Source: Idiomarina sp. (GTDB lineage: Bacteria > Pseudomonadota > Gammaproteobacteria > Enterobacterales > Alteromonadaceae). From it: a DNA stretch of 64,000 bases. The position numbers and the translations under genes were made by a program. The notes beneath the pieces are model-generated. The model was not told where the DNA came from. It ran no database searches and saw nothing but the letters and a program-made list of their open reading frames with translations. The DNA is taken from positions 82,699 through 146,698 of the forward strand of contig JAFIFH010000070.1 in assembly GCA_020832105.1 (NCBI GenBank), written 5' to 3'. Positions 1-10,310 of this stretch are shown here, piece after piece (positions within the stretch are counted from its first letter, which is position 1; each line of letters begins with the position of its first letter).

Positions 1-1421
1 AAAAGTATAATTTGAAAGCGCCAGATAAAGCGAAACCATTCGCCCCAACTTAACTGGGCGGCGCCAAGACACCCTATCAGCGCTGCGGAAGTTGGTACAA
101 TCAGGTTGGTCAGGCCATCGCCCAGTTGGAACGCCAGTACCGCAACCTGTCGACTCACCCCAACCAAATCAGCCAGCGGTGCCATCAGTGGCATGGTGAG
201 TGCTGCTTGACCGGAACCCGAGGTTACGAAAAAATTAAATACCCCCTGTAGCACCAGCATCATACTTGCGGCAACCACTTCGGGCAGACCAGACAGCCCC
301 TCACCAGCACCATGCAGCAAGGTATTTAAGGTAGATGGCTGGGTAGGATCGTCACCACCGAGCAGAAGCACAACACCTTTGGCGAAGCCGACAATTAAAG
401 CCGCGGGCAACAGCTGCTGGGCGCCGTGGACGAAAGCATGAGCCACCTCATTGGCGCGCAAGCGGCGTCCAATAATGGCCAGTAAGCCGATCACAATGCC
501 CATGGTCATAAACTGTGTGGCAATTTGCGGAATATAGTATGCATGCACCGTGACTCCCCATACCACCCAGATAATTCCGGCGCAGAATACTGCCAGAATC
601 GTCCAGTCGAGGAGATTAAATCGCGCTTGTGCAGGCGCGTCACTGAGCGGGTCTACTGCAGTGTCGCCCACTGCCTGCGCTGCCATGGTGCGCGGTTGCT
701 TTATCCGCCGTGCATAAGCAAGCAAATAGAGCAAAGCAACGCTGCTAAACACCGCCCACATGACCACCCGAAAAGAAGCACCAGAGAGTACCGGAACTTC
801 CGCCAGGCTTTGTGCAATCGCCACACTGAACGGGTTCATCCACGAGGTTGCAAAGCCTACCTGGGTAGCGACATAGGTCACAAATACCGTGACAATACCG
901 TTATACCCCATGGCCTTCATGACAGGTAACAGCACCAGGCAGAACGCGATGGCCTCCTCCCCCATACCAAATACCGCCCCGCCAAAAGAGAAAGCAAGAA
1001 AGGTAACCGCTAAAAAAGGGGTGTCTGAATGCTGAGTGCGGCGTACTAAGGCAAGAATACCGTGCTCAATAGTCTTCGTTTGCATGATAATGCCAAAGGC
1101 ACCACCAACCAGCAAAATGAACGCCACCACGCCCACCGCAGCGCCCCATTTCGAGCCCGACACCAACCCCTCAAATGGTGCATTGAGAAGCCCCATCCCT
1201 TCCGCAGAGAATAGCGGCAAGCTGCTCTGCGTGGTGCTTCGGGTATAGGACTCAGGAATAATTAGCTCGCGCTCGATCAGTCCATTTGTACTTTCTAGCG
1301 TCACTTGCTGAGTTTCAAACTGGCCCGCTGGTACCAGATAGCTCAGCGCAGCGGCAAAGAGCGCAACAAAAAATAGTATCACCAGCGTATCTGGCATCTG
1401 GCGGTGTGTAGATGACTGCAT
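1..1421 (-). CDS. YfcC-family transporter (C4-dicarboxylate/amino-acid carrier type), 3' end outside window
   Basis: Reverse-strand frame open from ATG at 1421 to the window edge (about 473 codons, C-terminus missing). It translates to a polytopic inner-membrane protein with an N-terminal anchor followed by a large periplasmic-type stretch and many hydrophobic segments. The conserved C-terminal motifs of the YfcC/DcuC-like superfamily are present: TSGSGQAALTMPLMAPL and LGDGLTNLIVPTSAAL. Family members exchange or take up dicarboxylates, amino acids or related anions, but the substrate cannot be read from sequence. It lies 50 bases downstream of a TonB receptor on the same strand, next to a divergent exported cyanophycinase, so uptake of amino acids or dipeptides (for example arginine/aspartate products) is a reasonable inference. 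Family sure, substrate unsure. Confidence 0.85.
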   Translation of the reverse strand, partial: MQSSTHRQMPDTLVILFFVALFAAALSYLVPAGQFETQQVTLESTNGLIERELIIPESYTRSTTQSSLPLFSAEGMGLLNAPFEGLVSGSKWGAAVGVVAFILLVGGAFGIIMQTKTIEHGILALVRRTQHSDTPFLAVTFLAFSFGGAVFGMGEEAIAFCLVLLPVMKAMGYNGIVTVFVTYVATQVGFATSWMNPFSVAIAQSLAEVPVLSGASFRVVMWAVFSSVALLYLLAYARRIKQPRTMAAQAVGDTAVDPLSDAPAQARFNLLDWTILAVFCAGIIWVVWGVTVHAYYIPQIATQFMTMGIVIGLLAIIGRRLRANEVAHAFVHGAQQLLPAALIVGFAKGVVLLLGGDDPTQPSTLNTLLHGAGEGLSGLPEVVAASMMLVLQGVFNFFVTSGSGQAALTMPLMAPLADLVGVSRQVAVLAFQLGDGLTNLIVPTSAALIGCLGAAQLSWGEWFRFIWRFQIIL

Positions 1422-1471
1422 ATTTACATCCTAAGCCCGCAAAAGGGATCGCCTCTTGCGGGCAATTCCGG

Positions 1472-4216
1472 TTAAAACACGTAACGCATACTTACCCGGT
1501 AAAACCGCCCCATGGTGTCATGGTTAAAGTGGTCCACGTTGGCACTGGTGCCATATGCCGTCGGTGCACGACGGTCAAAGAGATTTTCGACGTTAAAGCG
1601 CACCGTCCAGCTGTCACTAATGTCATAACCGACCGTGGCATTAACTTTGGTCCAGCTGGGTACCTGGCGATCCGCGCTGATCTGCAAACGCTCCAGATCG
1701 GCTTCAGTCAACGCCTCAATATCATCATCATAACCACTCGTGTATTGCACCATCACGTTACCAAACCAGTCGTCCCGGCTCCAGCGCAAGGTGTTAGTCA
1801 ACACGGTTTCAGGGTAACGGAAAGTGCCCGCCAGATGCTCTCGTTCGGCTTCCTGTGATAACTGTCGCTCAAAACTGAGCAAGTGTGTGGCGTCAAACAA
1901 CCAGGTGAAGTTCGCCCATGAGGTTTCAAAGCGGTGGGTATAGGTGAAATCCAGGCCATGGGTTTTCTGTGTGCCGAGGTTCTCTAACTGCAAGTGAACA
2001 TCCCCTGCTAACCGGCTACCCAATACACCCACGCCGTTCTCACACTCTTCAAATCCTACCCCTTGCTGAACGGTAACGGGTAATTCACCACAACTGCGCA
2101 GATCAGGGTTCGACAGCGTCCGTAGCAGGAAGAACTCACCATCAACACCGACAATGTTGTTGTGTTCAAAGTGCCAGTAATCCGCGGTCAACGTGATGTT
2201 GCGGCTAGGGCTCCAGGCAAGACCCGCGTTAAATGATTCAGCGTCTTCCGCATCTAAATCCGGGTTGCCGAAAACCTTGCTCAGAATATTGGTTTCCACC
2301 TGGGTATCGCTACAGTAATTGCCACGGAACTCGTCCCGGCACTCGAGATTAAATGAACTTAGGGTCACCTCTGCACCCACTTGACTCAACGACGGTGCGC
2401 GGAACGATTGTGCCCAGGAAGCCCTTAGAATCAAATCATCTGTGGCTTCATAGCGCGCCCCGATTTTGGGGTTAAAATCGCCACCGAAGTCATCGTAATA
2501 GTCATAGCGACCAGCAATTTGTAGGTTCAGGCGTTCTGTCACCGGTACAAAAAACTCGCTGAATACCGCCCATTGATCGCGGCTGGCGTCCGCACCGGTT
2601 GAGCCAAAGCCAATCACGCCAGGTTCATAATTGTTGTCAAAGGTTCCCCGCGCCAGCGGATCAGGGCGGTCACTCACTTCTTCGCGCCGCACTTCAACAC
2701 CAAGCGCCGCAGCCAACGCACCATGGCGCATCTCGGTAATATCACCGGAGGTCTGAAAATCAAAACTATACAGGCGAGAGGTGCCTTTGCGGGGCAAGGT
2801 TTCCTGTAACAAGCCGAGTACTGCCGGGTCGTTATTCACCTGTCCACCAAATGGGTTGTACCACAACCCGCCTGCGTCCGGGGCGCAGTCGGTGCTGCCG
2901 TCAGCACATAATTCACCAAATAAAGACGCTTCAAATCGTGCACGGTTGTACACCCCGGCGACCGTGCGCTGCTCTGATTCAGATTGTGCAAAACTCAGTG
3001 CAGATTCCCATACCCAGTGGCCCCAGTCGCCTTCCAAGCCACTCACTAAGCGTAATGAATCCGTTTCATTGGTCAGGGTACGGCCATCGGGGAATCGCCC
3101 CCAGCCCAATATTTCACTTTCCGCTGGTATTCCCAGGTCGTCCCATAAGGTAACAAAACGGTCGCGCAGCTCTGCCGGCATATCCGGGTGTTCAAAGTCT
3201 ACCGCATAGCTGCTCCAGGGAGCGGCCGTTGAATTACTGGTGGCTTCGGTGGTGGAATACATAAACTCGGTGAACCAGTTCATATTGCCCACTGGCTTAT
3301 TAAACATCAGCCCCGCACTCATCGATTCCAAAGCGGTATAAGTGGGCAGAAACGCGTTCTGGTTATAGCTGCAATATTCACCGAAGCTACCGACCATGCT
3401 TTGGTCGCTTGGGCAGCTTTGCTCTACATAATCATCATCATCGAAAAATGCGGTATTCCAGCTTGGGTGGATGCCTTGCTGGCTAGGGAAAAATGACTCA
3501 GCGGTCTCCGCTCGGTCGCGGTCGAACAACGGCTTGCGTTCGTAGTAATCAAAAAAAGCGGTTAGATTTGCATTGCCGATATTACGCCCGGCAATCAGGT
3601 TGAGGTTGGTTTTACCGTCATCTGAACTTGCCGCAGAATTACCATAACTGGCATTCACCTCAACCCCTTCAAAATCTTTGCGCAGCACATAATTGATCAC
3701 CCCGGCAATGGCATCGGCACCGTAGGTGGCTGACGCGCCGGTAGCCAGAATATCAATACGTTCAATGGCTGAAAGCGGGATCGAGTTTACATCGACGAAA
3801 TTTTCAAAGTTATTGGCAAATGAACTCGCGCTCATCCGGCGGCCATTGATGAGGGTCAGTGTTGAAGAAGCCCCCATCCCGCGAAGTGATGCAGCGGCCT
3901 GACCCACGGGTGAATCGCCTTGCAAGGCACCGCTGGCAAAGGTGGAGAAGCTGCCCTCACCGCCGCGAGTCTGGGCAACGTATTTGAGTAGTTCACTGAC
4001 ATCGGTGGCTGACGAGTTGCGAATTTCTTCGGCGCCAATAGAAATTAAAGGTTGCGCACCTTCCAGATCAACGCCGCGGATTTGTGAGCCAGTCACTTGA
4101 ATTCGTTCTACTGCTTCGTTTTCGTCGTTGGTGGTGTCGTCGCTCTGAGCCATGGCAAGAGACAACGGCGCGAGTGAAAACCCGATAACTGGCAACAAAA
4201 AATTGAGCATACGCAT
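1472..4216 (-). CDS. TonB-dependent outer-membrane receptor
   Basis: Start set at ATG 4216, which follows an AAGGGG ribosome site and opens a clear signal peptide ending LSLAMAQ; an in-frame codon at 4324 would add 36 unlikely residues. The mature protein has a plug domain (residues about 40-170) with the typical segments RGMGASSTLTLINGRRM and GASATYGADAIAGVINYV. A long beta-barrel follows and ends in the aromatic residues RYVF. Total 914 aa, the usual size for large-substrate receptors. The plug style resembles receptors for peptides or sugars more than classical siderophore receptors. It sits between a YfcC-type transporter and a divergent cyanophycinase; no Fur box was seen upstream. Inference: import of polypeptide fragments released outside the cell. 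Confidence 0.93.
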   Translation of the reverse strand: MRMLNFLLPVIGFSLAPLSLAMAQSDDTTNDENEAVERIQVTGSQIRGVDLEGAQPLISIGAEEIRNSSATDVSELLKYVAQTRGGEGSFSTFASGALQGDSPVGQAAASLRGMGASSTLTLINGRRMSASSFANNFENFVDVNSIPLSAIERIDILATGASATYGADAIAGVINYVLRKDFEGVEVNASYGNSAASSDDGKTNLNLIAGRNIGNANLTAFFDYYERKPLFDRDRAETAESFFPSQQGIHPSWNTAFFDDDDYVEQSCPSDQSMVGSFGEYCSYNQNAFLPTYTALESMSAGLMFNKPVGNMNWFTEFMYSTTEATSNSTAAPWSSYAVDFEHPDMPAELRDRFVTLWDDLGIPAESEILGWGRFPDGRTLTNETDSLRLVSGLEGDWGHWVWESALSFAQSESEQRTVAGVYNRARFEASLFGELCADGSTDCAPDAGGLWYNPFGGQVNNDPAVLGLLQETLPRKGTSRLYSFDFQTSGDITEMRHGALAAALGVEVRREEVSDRPDPLARGTFDNNYEPGVIGFGSTGADASRDQWAVFSEFFVPVTERLNLQIAGRYDYYDDFGGDFNPKIGARYEATDDLILRASWAQSFRAPSLSQVGAEVTLSSFNLECRDEFRGNYCSDTQVETNILSKVFGNPDLDAEDAESFNAGLAWSPSRNITLTADYWHFEHNNIVGVDGEFFLLRTLSNPDLRSCGELPVTVQQGVGFEECENGVGVLGSRLAGDVHLQLENLGTQKTHGLDFTYTHRFETSWANFTWLFDATHLLSFERQLSQEAEREHLAGTFRYPETVLTNTLRWSRDDWFGNVMVQYTSGYDDDIEALTEADLERLQISADRQVPSWTKVNATVGYDISDSWTVRFNVENLFDRRAPTAYGTSANVDHFNHDTMGRFYRVSMRYVF

Positions 4217-4686
4217 AGTGGTTCCCCTTGTGATTAAAATCACTTTTTTTATAAAAGCTGTGCGCCAGCGCAGGTCCGGTTGGATCCAGGGGTGGGTAAA
4301 CGGACATGACGACAGGCGCAACAACGTTACTGAAGTTCAGAAATGTCGTACTGAGGCGATCGCGGAGCTGCCGGTCCGGGTGCAACAACAGGCTGAGGTT
4401 AATCCACAGCTGGCAGATGCAAACAGGTTATGAGTATTGTTGGCTGACCCGCGCTCTAGAGAGTGGTCATTAGAGTAATACGAACGCAGGCATGGCAAAC
4501 AAGTAGCAACCACGACTCATCAAAGATGTGTCAGGTTGGCTACTCGTTCCACCATTCGGAGAGGTAGAAGCTGCTGTAATGATATTGGGAGAGCCCAACG
4601 GCTTTTTTCAGCATGTTACTTGCACCAGTCTTTTGTTAACTGAAGAAAATCACTTGCAATGCACCAGGCAAAGCGTTTTTATAAAA

Positions 4687-4747
4687 GGCATGTCATTTCA
4701 CCCGTGGTTTACTTGCGAGGTTCGCACGGTGAAATGGCGTTCATGCC
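4687..4747 (+). promoter_or_regulatory. Long imperfect hairpin in the cyanophycinase leader
   Basis: Two nested complementary pairs are visible: GGCATG (4687-4692) with CATGCC (4742-4747), and CATTTCACCCGTG (4694-4706) with CACGGTGAAATG (4725-4736), the latter pairing 12 bases with one bulged C. The apical loop is 4707-4724. If transcribed, this is a stable stem ending 64 bases before the cyanophycinase ATG. It is followed by CAACCTTCTTTTAAC, a weak T-rich stretch. It could be an attenuator, a protein-binding leader or a small-RNA terminator; the sequence alone does not decide. Confidence 0.55.
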
Positions 4748-4785
4748 CAACCTTCTTTTAACATTTACCATCTGAATTTTTAACT

Positions 4786-4798
4786 GTCAATCATTGAC
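4786..4798. promoter_or_regulatory. Perfect palindrome GTCAAT-C-ATTGAC before cyanophycinase
   Basis: A 6+1+6 perfect inverted repeat that ends five bases before the ribosome site GAAGG of the cyanophycinase gene. It could be a repressor site or a small RNA stem that limits ribosome access. No known regulator is assigned. Confidence 0.3.
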
Positions 4799-4811
4799 CG
4801 TGAAGGTTGTT

Positions 4812-6491
4812 ATGAAAAATCGCTATGCATGCTTAACGTTATTACCTTTTCTTGGGCTTCTCGCCTGCCATCCAGCTCAGGCCGAACCTGCTGAGCCAAC
4901 CGCTTATAACCTGATGCTGGCGGGGGGCTCGATAAATCTATGCTCATCCATGTCATTGCGCCATTGCAAAACCGATGCGTGGCTCGACGCTGATATGCGC
5001 CAAGGCAATTATCTCTACCTCAGTGAGGAGCGCATGAACACGCTACCTCAAGCTTTAGAAATGTATGAATTTGATCGCGATATTGACGCGATAATGAAGC
5101 ATTTAGCCGCTATTGTTGCAGAAAATGAGGGTAAAAGAGTCATCTCCGGGCGCCGCTTCAGTACGCTTTTTCATGAACTGAGAGAGGACCCGGACGATTA
5201 CCTCAGTGACCGCAACTGGTACTTGTTAACGGACTACCTTGAGCTGCCCCAGGACGCTACGGAAGTTGTCAATTTTGCCCAGGCCGCGGTGCCTTATGGC
5301 AACGACATCATGACCAGCTTTGTGCAGATGGCACAGCAGGCGAGAAGCCAACGAGAAGAACCAGACACCAACTCGCAGGAGCCACCCCTTATTCTGGTTG
5401 TCACCGCATCCGCCCGTGACAGCTATGAAGCGATTAATTTTTACCAGGGTGCATTTGCCGAGGCCGGCGCCAAGGCTCAATGGTTGCCGGTGGACGCCCC
5501 TATGCATCACGCGATGCAAGCCGGTTCATGTGATCAGTTGGCGAATTTTCAGGCTAAGGTCAGTCGCGCTTTTGACCGCCAACGTGTCTACCCGGAGTTC
5601 TGGCAGACGCAAATAGACACATGCCAAAACCCACAGTCCATTGAAGCGCTCATTGCACAGGCAGATGGCATTTTTATCAACGGTGGGGATCAAAGCCTGA
5701 CCCGGCAAGCCTTCATCACCGAGCAAGGCGAGCCCGCTGCATGGTTAACCCAGATTCAGCAACGCTTGCAAGCAGGAACGCTGGCTGTGGGTGGCACTAG
5801 TGCGGGCAGTGCGGTGCAGCCGTCAGCAGCCATGATCAGCAATGGTGCAAGTCATATGGCCATCGGCCAGCGCGCTCAAGACGTGCCACCGCCTGACCGG
5901 GACTGTGGCATGCTCAATAACTGCGGTAAGGAGCTACGCCCCCACTCGCTCACATACCAAAGCGCGGGAGGGCTTGGTGTGTATCCTTTCGGGTTGGTTG
6001 ACACGCACTTTTCTGAGCGCCAGCGTCAGGCTCGTATTATTGCGCTAGGTGCAGATACCAATACGGCCCAGGCTACCGGGGTAGATGAAACCACAGCGCT
6101 GATCATACATACGCAAAGTGGTGCATTTGAAATCATTGGTCGCCACGGCGTGTTCTTTGCCCGGGATATGCAACGACGGTCGTTCTGGACACGTGCCGTG
6201 GATGCCACAATCACCTACGCACTAAGCGGGAGTCGCGGCGTTCTTAGTGATGATGGTCTGGATAAACTGGAGTTTAGCGACACACCCCGTGAGCGAGCGC
6301 CGTTCTATCGCAATGAGCTAAGCTCGGGTATTTATTTCGTCGAAGGGCTAGACGCCTGGTGCGCAGGGGGCGCTGAACGCTTTCAAAAAAGTTATGAAAA
6401 GACTCGCCTGAAGCCAACTGAGGATACCCGTAAACTAGCTCATGCACATGGCTGCCAGGTGGAAAACTTACCGGTCAGCTTTAGTTTGTAA
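4812..6491 (+). CDS. Exported cyanophycinase-like serine peptidase (family S51)
   Basis: Start ATG 4812 is preceded by GAAGG and opens a signal sequence ending LGLLAC (possible lipobox, Cys19) or HPAQA (signal peptidase I). Family S51 hallmarks are visible: FINGGDQS and the nucleophile elbow GGTSAGSAVQ, with the predicted catalytic Ser at residue 330. Cyanophycinases cleave cyanophycin (multi-L-arginyl-poly-L-aspartate) to beta-Asp-Arg dipeptides. At 559 aa this protein is about twice the intracellular cyanobacterial enzyme, with about 200 extra N-terminal residues before the S51 core. With the export signal this points to an extracytoplasmic enzyme. Its 3' end overlaps the convergent LysR gene by 24 bases. 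The divergent TonB receptor and YfcC transporter suggest a scavenging pathway; the true substrate is inferred. Confidence 0.85.
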   Translation: MKNRYACLTLLPFLGLLACHPAQAEPAEPTAYNLMLAGGSINLCSSMSLRHCKTDAWLDADMRQGNYLYLSEERMNTLPQALEMYEFDRDIDAIMKHLAAIVAENEGKRVISGRRFSTLFHELREDPDDYLSDRNWYLLTDYLELPQDATEVVNFAQAAVPYGNDIMTSFVQMAQQARSQREEPDTNSQEPPLILVVTASARDSYEAINFYQGAFAEAGAKAQWLPVDAPMHHAMQAGSCDQLANFQAKVSRAFDRQRVYPEFWQTQIDTCQNPQSIEALIAQADGIFINGGDQSLTRQAFITEQGEPAAWLTQIQQRLQAGTLAVGGTSAGSAVQPSAAMISNGASHMAIGQRAQDVPPPDRDCGMLNNCGKELRPHSLTYQSAGGLGVYPFGLVDTHFSERQRQARIIALGADTNTAQATGVDETTALIIHTQSGAFEIIGRHGVFFARDMQRRSFWTRAVDATITYALSGSRGVLSDDGLDKLEFSDTPRERAPFYRNELSSGIYFVEGLDAWCAGGAERFQKSYEKTRLKPTEDTRKLAHAHGCQVENLPVSFSL

Positions 6492-7403
6492 CCCACACTG
6501 GCGACGTGGACCTGACAGCTTCGTCGCCAGAAAATCTACCACCAGCCGCACCTTGGGTGACAAGTGGCGATTTTGTGGATACAGCGCCCAAATGCCATCA
6601 TCTGTGGCGCTGTAGTCGCTTAGCACCGACATTAAGCGCCCTTGCGCAAGATCATCGGCAACGTAATAATCGGGCAATTGGGCCAGGCCTAGCCCCTTGC
6701 GCGCAGCATCCAGTAAGGCAACGCCACTATTACAGCGCCAGCGGCTCTGTGGCTTGATCGAAATGGCTTCCGTCGCTGTTGCCCGCGGTGTTCGCTGCGG
6801 GGCAGTTAAACGCCAGTTGTCTGCGGTACCGGAGAGTAACTTATGATCCTGCAGACATGCGGGTGAAACGGGCCTGCCATGGCGGGCAAAATACCCCGCA
6901 CTTCCAACGATATAGTGATGCCGGTAACCCAGGCGTCTGGCAACCATGCTCGAATCGTCCAAATGCCCGAGGCGAATGGCTAGATCGAAGCGACCTTCGA
7001 TTAAATCTACGCGCTTATTGGTAAGCTCTAAATCCAACTCGATGTCAGGATGCTGCGATAAGAAATCGTTTAGTAGCGGTGCCACCATCGTTTCACCGTA
7101 AAAAACTGGTGCGGTCATGCGCAATCTGCCCTGCGGGCTTTGCTGCAAATTGCCCATCGCCCGATTGGCGTCGTCGAGCCCCTGCACCAGATGCTGACAA
7201 TGCTGCAGGTAAAGCTGCCCCTCTTCGGTTAAGCGCACCTGGCGGGTGGAGCGATAAAACAAGCGCACCTGCAAACGACGCTCCAACTCACTGACATTTC
7301 GACTCACCTGGGCCACTGACATACCCAGCCACTCGGCAGCTGCGGTGAAGCTGGTATACTCAGCCACGGCGACGAATTCGCTGATTCCTTGCCACTGTTT
7401 CAT
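6468..7403 (-). CDS. LysR-family transcriptional regulator
   Basis: 311 aa, ATG at 7403. The N-terminal winged helix-turn-helix (residues about 1-60) has the classical spacing in SFTAAAEWLGMSVAQVSRNVSELERRL and VRLFYRSTRQVRLTEEG. A periplasmic-binding-fold effector domain follows (about 90-295). It belongs to the CrgA/DsdC-like group that ends with VDFLA. It is divergent from adhC-fghA across 186 bases, the usual arrangement for a LysR regulator of that operon, so control of formaldehyde detoxification is likely but inferred. Its C-terminal codons overlap the end of the cyanophycinase gene. Confidence 0.92.
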   Translation of the reverse strand: MKQWQGISEFVAVAEYTSFTAAAEWLGMSVAQVSRNVSELERRLQVRLFYRSTRQVRLTEEGQLYLQHCQHLVQGLDDANRAMGNLQQSPQGRLRMTAPVFYGETMVAPLLNDFLSQHPDIELDLELTNKRVDLIEGRFDLAIRLGHLDDSSMVARRLGYRHHYIVGSAGYFARHGRPVSPACLQDHKLLSGTADNWRLTAPQRTPRATATEAISIKPQSRWRCNSGVALLDAARKGLGLAQLPDYYVADDLAQGRLMSVLSDYSATDDGIWALYPQNRHLSPKVRLVVDFLATKLSGPRRQCGLQTKADR

Positions 7404-7502
7404 TGAATGTCACCCCATCACTGATCAAGACCTATGATTATTGCATATATACAAAGGTGATTTGCATTTTACCCTGATTATCTCTTATCAATGAATAATT
7501 AG

Positions 7503-8714
<1,212 letters not shown>

Positions 8715-8765
8715 ACACTTCGATACATAAAAGTGTGTGATGACCGCTAAACAAGGAGCTGCAGT

Positions 8766-9608
8766 ATGACCGAAGCATTGCAAAAAGTGAGCGAGCAGCT
8801 GGCCTTTGGGGGCCAGCAAATCCGCTTTAAACATAGCTCAGAGGTACTTAACTGCGAGATGCAATTCTCAGTGTACCTGCCGCCGCAGGCGCAGCAAGGT
8901 GCGGTACCTGCGGTGTACTGGCTATCCGGGCTTACCTGTAATGATGAAAATTTTTCCAGTAAAGCCGGTGCCCAGCGCGTGGCTGCGGAACTTGGTCTGG
9001 CGCTGATTGTGCCCGATACCAGTCCGCGCGGTGAAGGCGTAGCCGACGACCCTGAAGGTGCCTATGATCTGGGTCTTGGTGCAGGGTTTTACGTCAATGC
9101 GACCCAGGATCCGTGGAAAAAGCACTACCAGATGTATGATTATATCGCCAAAGAACTGCCGCGCTTGGTGGAAGCGAATTTGCCGGTGAATCAGGACCGT
9201 GCCATTAGTGGTCACTCCATGGGCGGACACGGCGCTTTGGTGATTGGCCTGCGCGAGAGCTTGTTTAGTTCGATTTCCGCATTTTCGCCGATTTGTCACC
9301 CCACGGATTGCCCCTGGGGGCATAAAGCATTTGCCAATTACCTGGGAGAAGACAAGGCATTATGGCGTGCGTATGACGCCAGCCTGCTTTTACAGGAACG
9401 TGATGAAACGCCGCCGATTCTGGTGGATCAGGGCACCGCAGATAACTTTCTTGAGCAGCAGCTGGGCACTGAGGCACTGATTAATGCCAATAAAATCAGC
9501 GGTAATGGTGCGCAAATTCGTTATCAGCAAGGCTATGATCATAGCTACTACTTTATCGCCACTTTTATCGAAGAACATCTGCGCTTTCATGCGCGTAACC
9601 TGCGCTAA
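8766..9608 (+). CDS. fghA: S-formylglutathione hydrolase
   Basis: 280 aa esterase-D type alpha/beta hydrolase that releases formate and glutathione from S-formylglutathione, completing the formaldehyde pathway begun by adhC. The nucleophile elbow GHSMGG places Ser151. The acid is Asp226 in GTADNFL and the base His259 in GYDHSYYF. The conserved WLSGLTCNDENF segment lies near residue 52. ATG at 8766 follows AAGGAG at 8754-8759. The operon ends with a strong terminator at 9656-9688. Confidence 0.97.
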   Translation: MTEALQKVSEQLAFGGQQIRFKHSSEVLNCEMQFSVYLPPQAQQGAVPAVYWLSGLTCNDENFSSKAGAQRVAAELGLALIVPDTSPRGEGVADDPEGAYDLGLGAGFYVNATQDPWKKHYQMYDYIAKELPRLVEANLPVNQDRAISGHSMGGHGALVIGLRESLFSSISAFSPICHPTDCPWGHKAFANYLGEDKALWRAYDASLLLQERDETPPILVDQGTADNFLEQQLGTEALINANKISGNGAQIRYQQGYDHSYYFIATFIEEHLRFHARNLR

Positions 9609-9655
9609 TTGCCACAGCCATAGCCATTGCCAATAAGGTTTCAACGATAAAACGA

Positions 9656-9688
9656 AAAGGCCCACCCGGTTATCCCCGGTGGGCCTTT
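9656..9688. terminator. Strong intrinsic terminator after adhC-fghA (bidirectional)
   Basis: Perfect 11-base stem AAAGGCCCACC (9656-9666) with GGTGGGCCTTT (9678-9688) and a loop that can pair further (CGG/CCG). It is flanked by A-rich sequence before and CTTAT after. It lies between convergent fghA and yajQ and can serve both. Confidence 0.85.
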
Positions 9689-9739
9689 CTTATCATCCAG
9701 CCGTGGTCAGTCAGATCAGCAAGGCATTTAGCTACACGA

Positions 9740-10225
9740 CTAATCGCGAAAGTTCTCATACTGCAAAGGCAGCTCAATATCACTGCTTTTGAGTAGCGCG
9801 ATAGCATCTTGCAGGTCGTCCCGTTTTTTCCCGGTGACCCGCACTTTTTCGCCCTGAATCGAAGCCTGAACCTTAATTTTAGCGTCTTTCAGCTTTTTAA
9901 TGATTTGCTTGGCAAGAGGTTGCTCTATCCCTTGCTTGAAATTCACGTGGTAGCTGTACATTTTACCACTGTGCACGGGTTCATCTTCCATCTCAACGCC
10001 TGCCATGGAAATCCCGCGGCGGGTACAGTTGTTACGTAATATCTCAAGTAGCTGACTCAGCTGAAAATCTGACTCTGTGGTCAGCGTCACGGTGAGTTCT
10101 TTCAACTCAATAGACGCTTCAATGCCACGAAAATCAAACCTTGTGGTCAGCTCCCGTGCAGCGTTGTCTACTGCGTTGCGTAATTCCACCTGATCAATCT
10201 CAGACACAATATCAAAACTCGGCAT
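9740..10225 (-). CDS. yajQ: YajQ-family nucleotide/cyclic-di-GMP-binding protein
   Basis: 161 aa, full family length. It starts [11 protein letters not shown] and ends QYENFRD, both highly conserved in UPF0234/YajQ. Two ferredoxin-like halves are recognisable, including [10 protein letters not shown] and [15 protein letters not shown]. Members bind nucleotides, and some (Xanthomonas, Pseudomonas) bind cyclic-di-GMP and act with a LysR regulator. ATG at 10225 follows GAGGAAG. The next gene upstream on the same strand is a LysR regulator 85 bases away, which makes a functional pairing possible but unproven. Two c-di-GMP turnover genes lie near 44-48 kb. Confidence 0.95.
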   Translation of the reverse strand: MPSFDIVSEIDQVELRNAVDNAARELTTRFDFRGIEASIELKELTVTLTTESDFQLSQLLEILRNNCTRRGISMAGVEMEDEPVHSGKMYSYHVNFKQGIEQPLAKQIIKKLKDAKIKVQASIQGEKVRVTGKKRDDLQDAIALLKSSDIELPLQYENFRD

Positions 10226-10310
10226 AAAACTTCCTCAATCTACCGTTAATCAATGCTTGTAAGCATATCAGTTTTCCAGACTTTCGACAGTGCTGAAGCG
10301 GTGTAGCGCT

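Larger units (their letters stand above)
4217..4811. other. Intergenic region between divergent TonB receptor and cyanophycinase
   Basis: About 595 bases without a convincing protein gene. It must hold the divergent promoters. It contains a long hairpin at 4687-4747 and a 13-base palindrome at 4786-4798 (listed separately), both on the cyanophycinase side, and a short GC-poor hairpin followed by six T at about 4596-4608. A possible 77-codon frame at 4528-4761 lacks a ribosome site and family-like composition, and it runs through the hairpin, so it was not called. Confidence 0.6.

Noticed and set aside
1412..1858. 148-codon plus-strand frame over the TonB receptor gene
   Set aside because: Antisense to a clear TonB receptor coding sequence, without ribosome site or family pattern.
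2781..3209. 142-codon plus-strand frame inside the TonB receptor
   Set aside because: Shadow of the receptor gene on the other strand.
4528..4761. 77-codon plus-strand frame in the cyanophycinase leader
   Set aside because: No ribosome site, unusual composition, and it runs through the 4687-4747 hairpin; likely chance.
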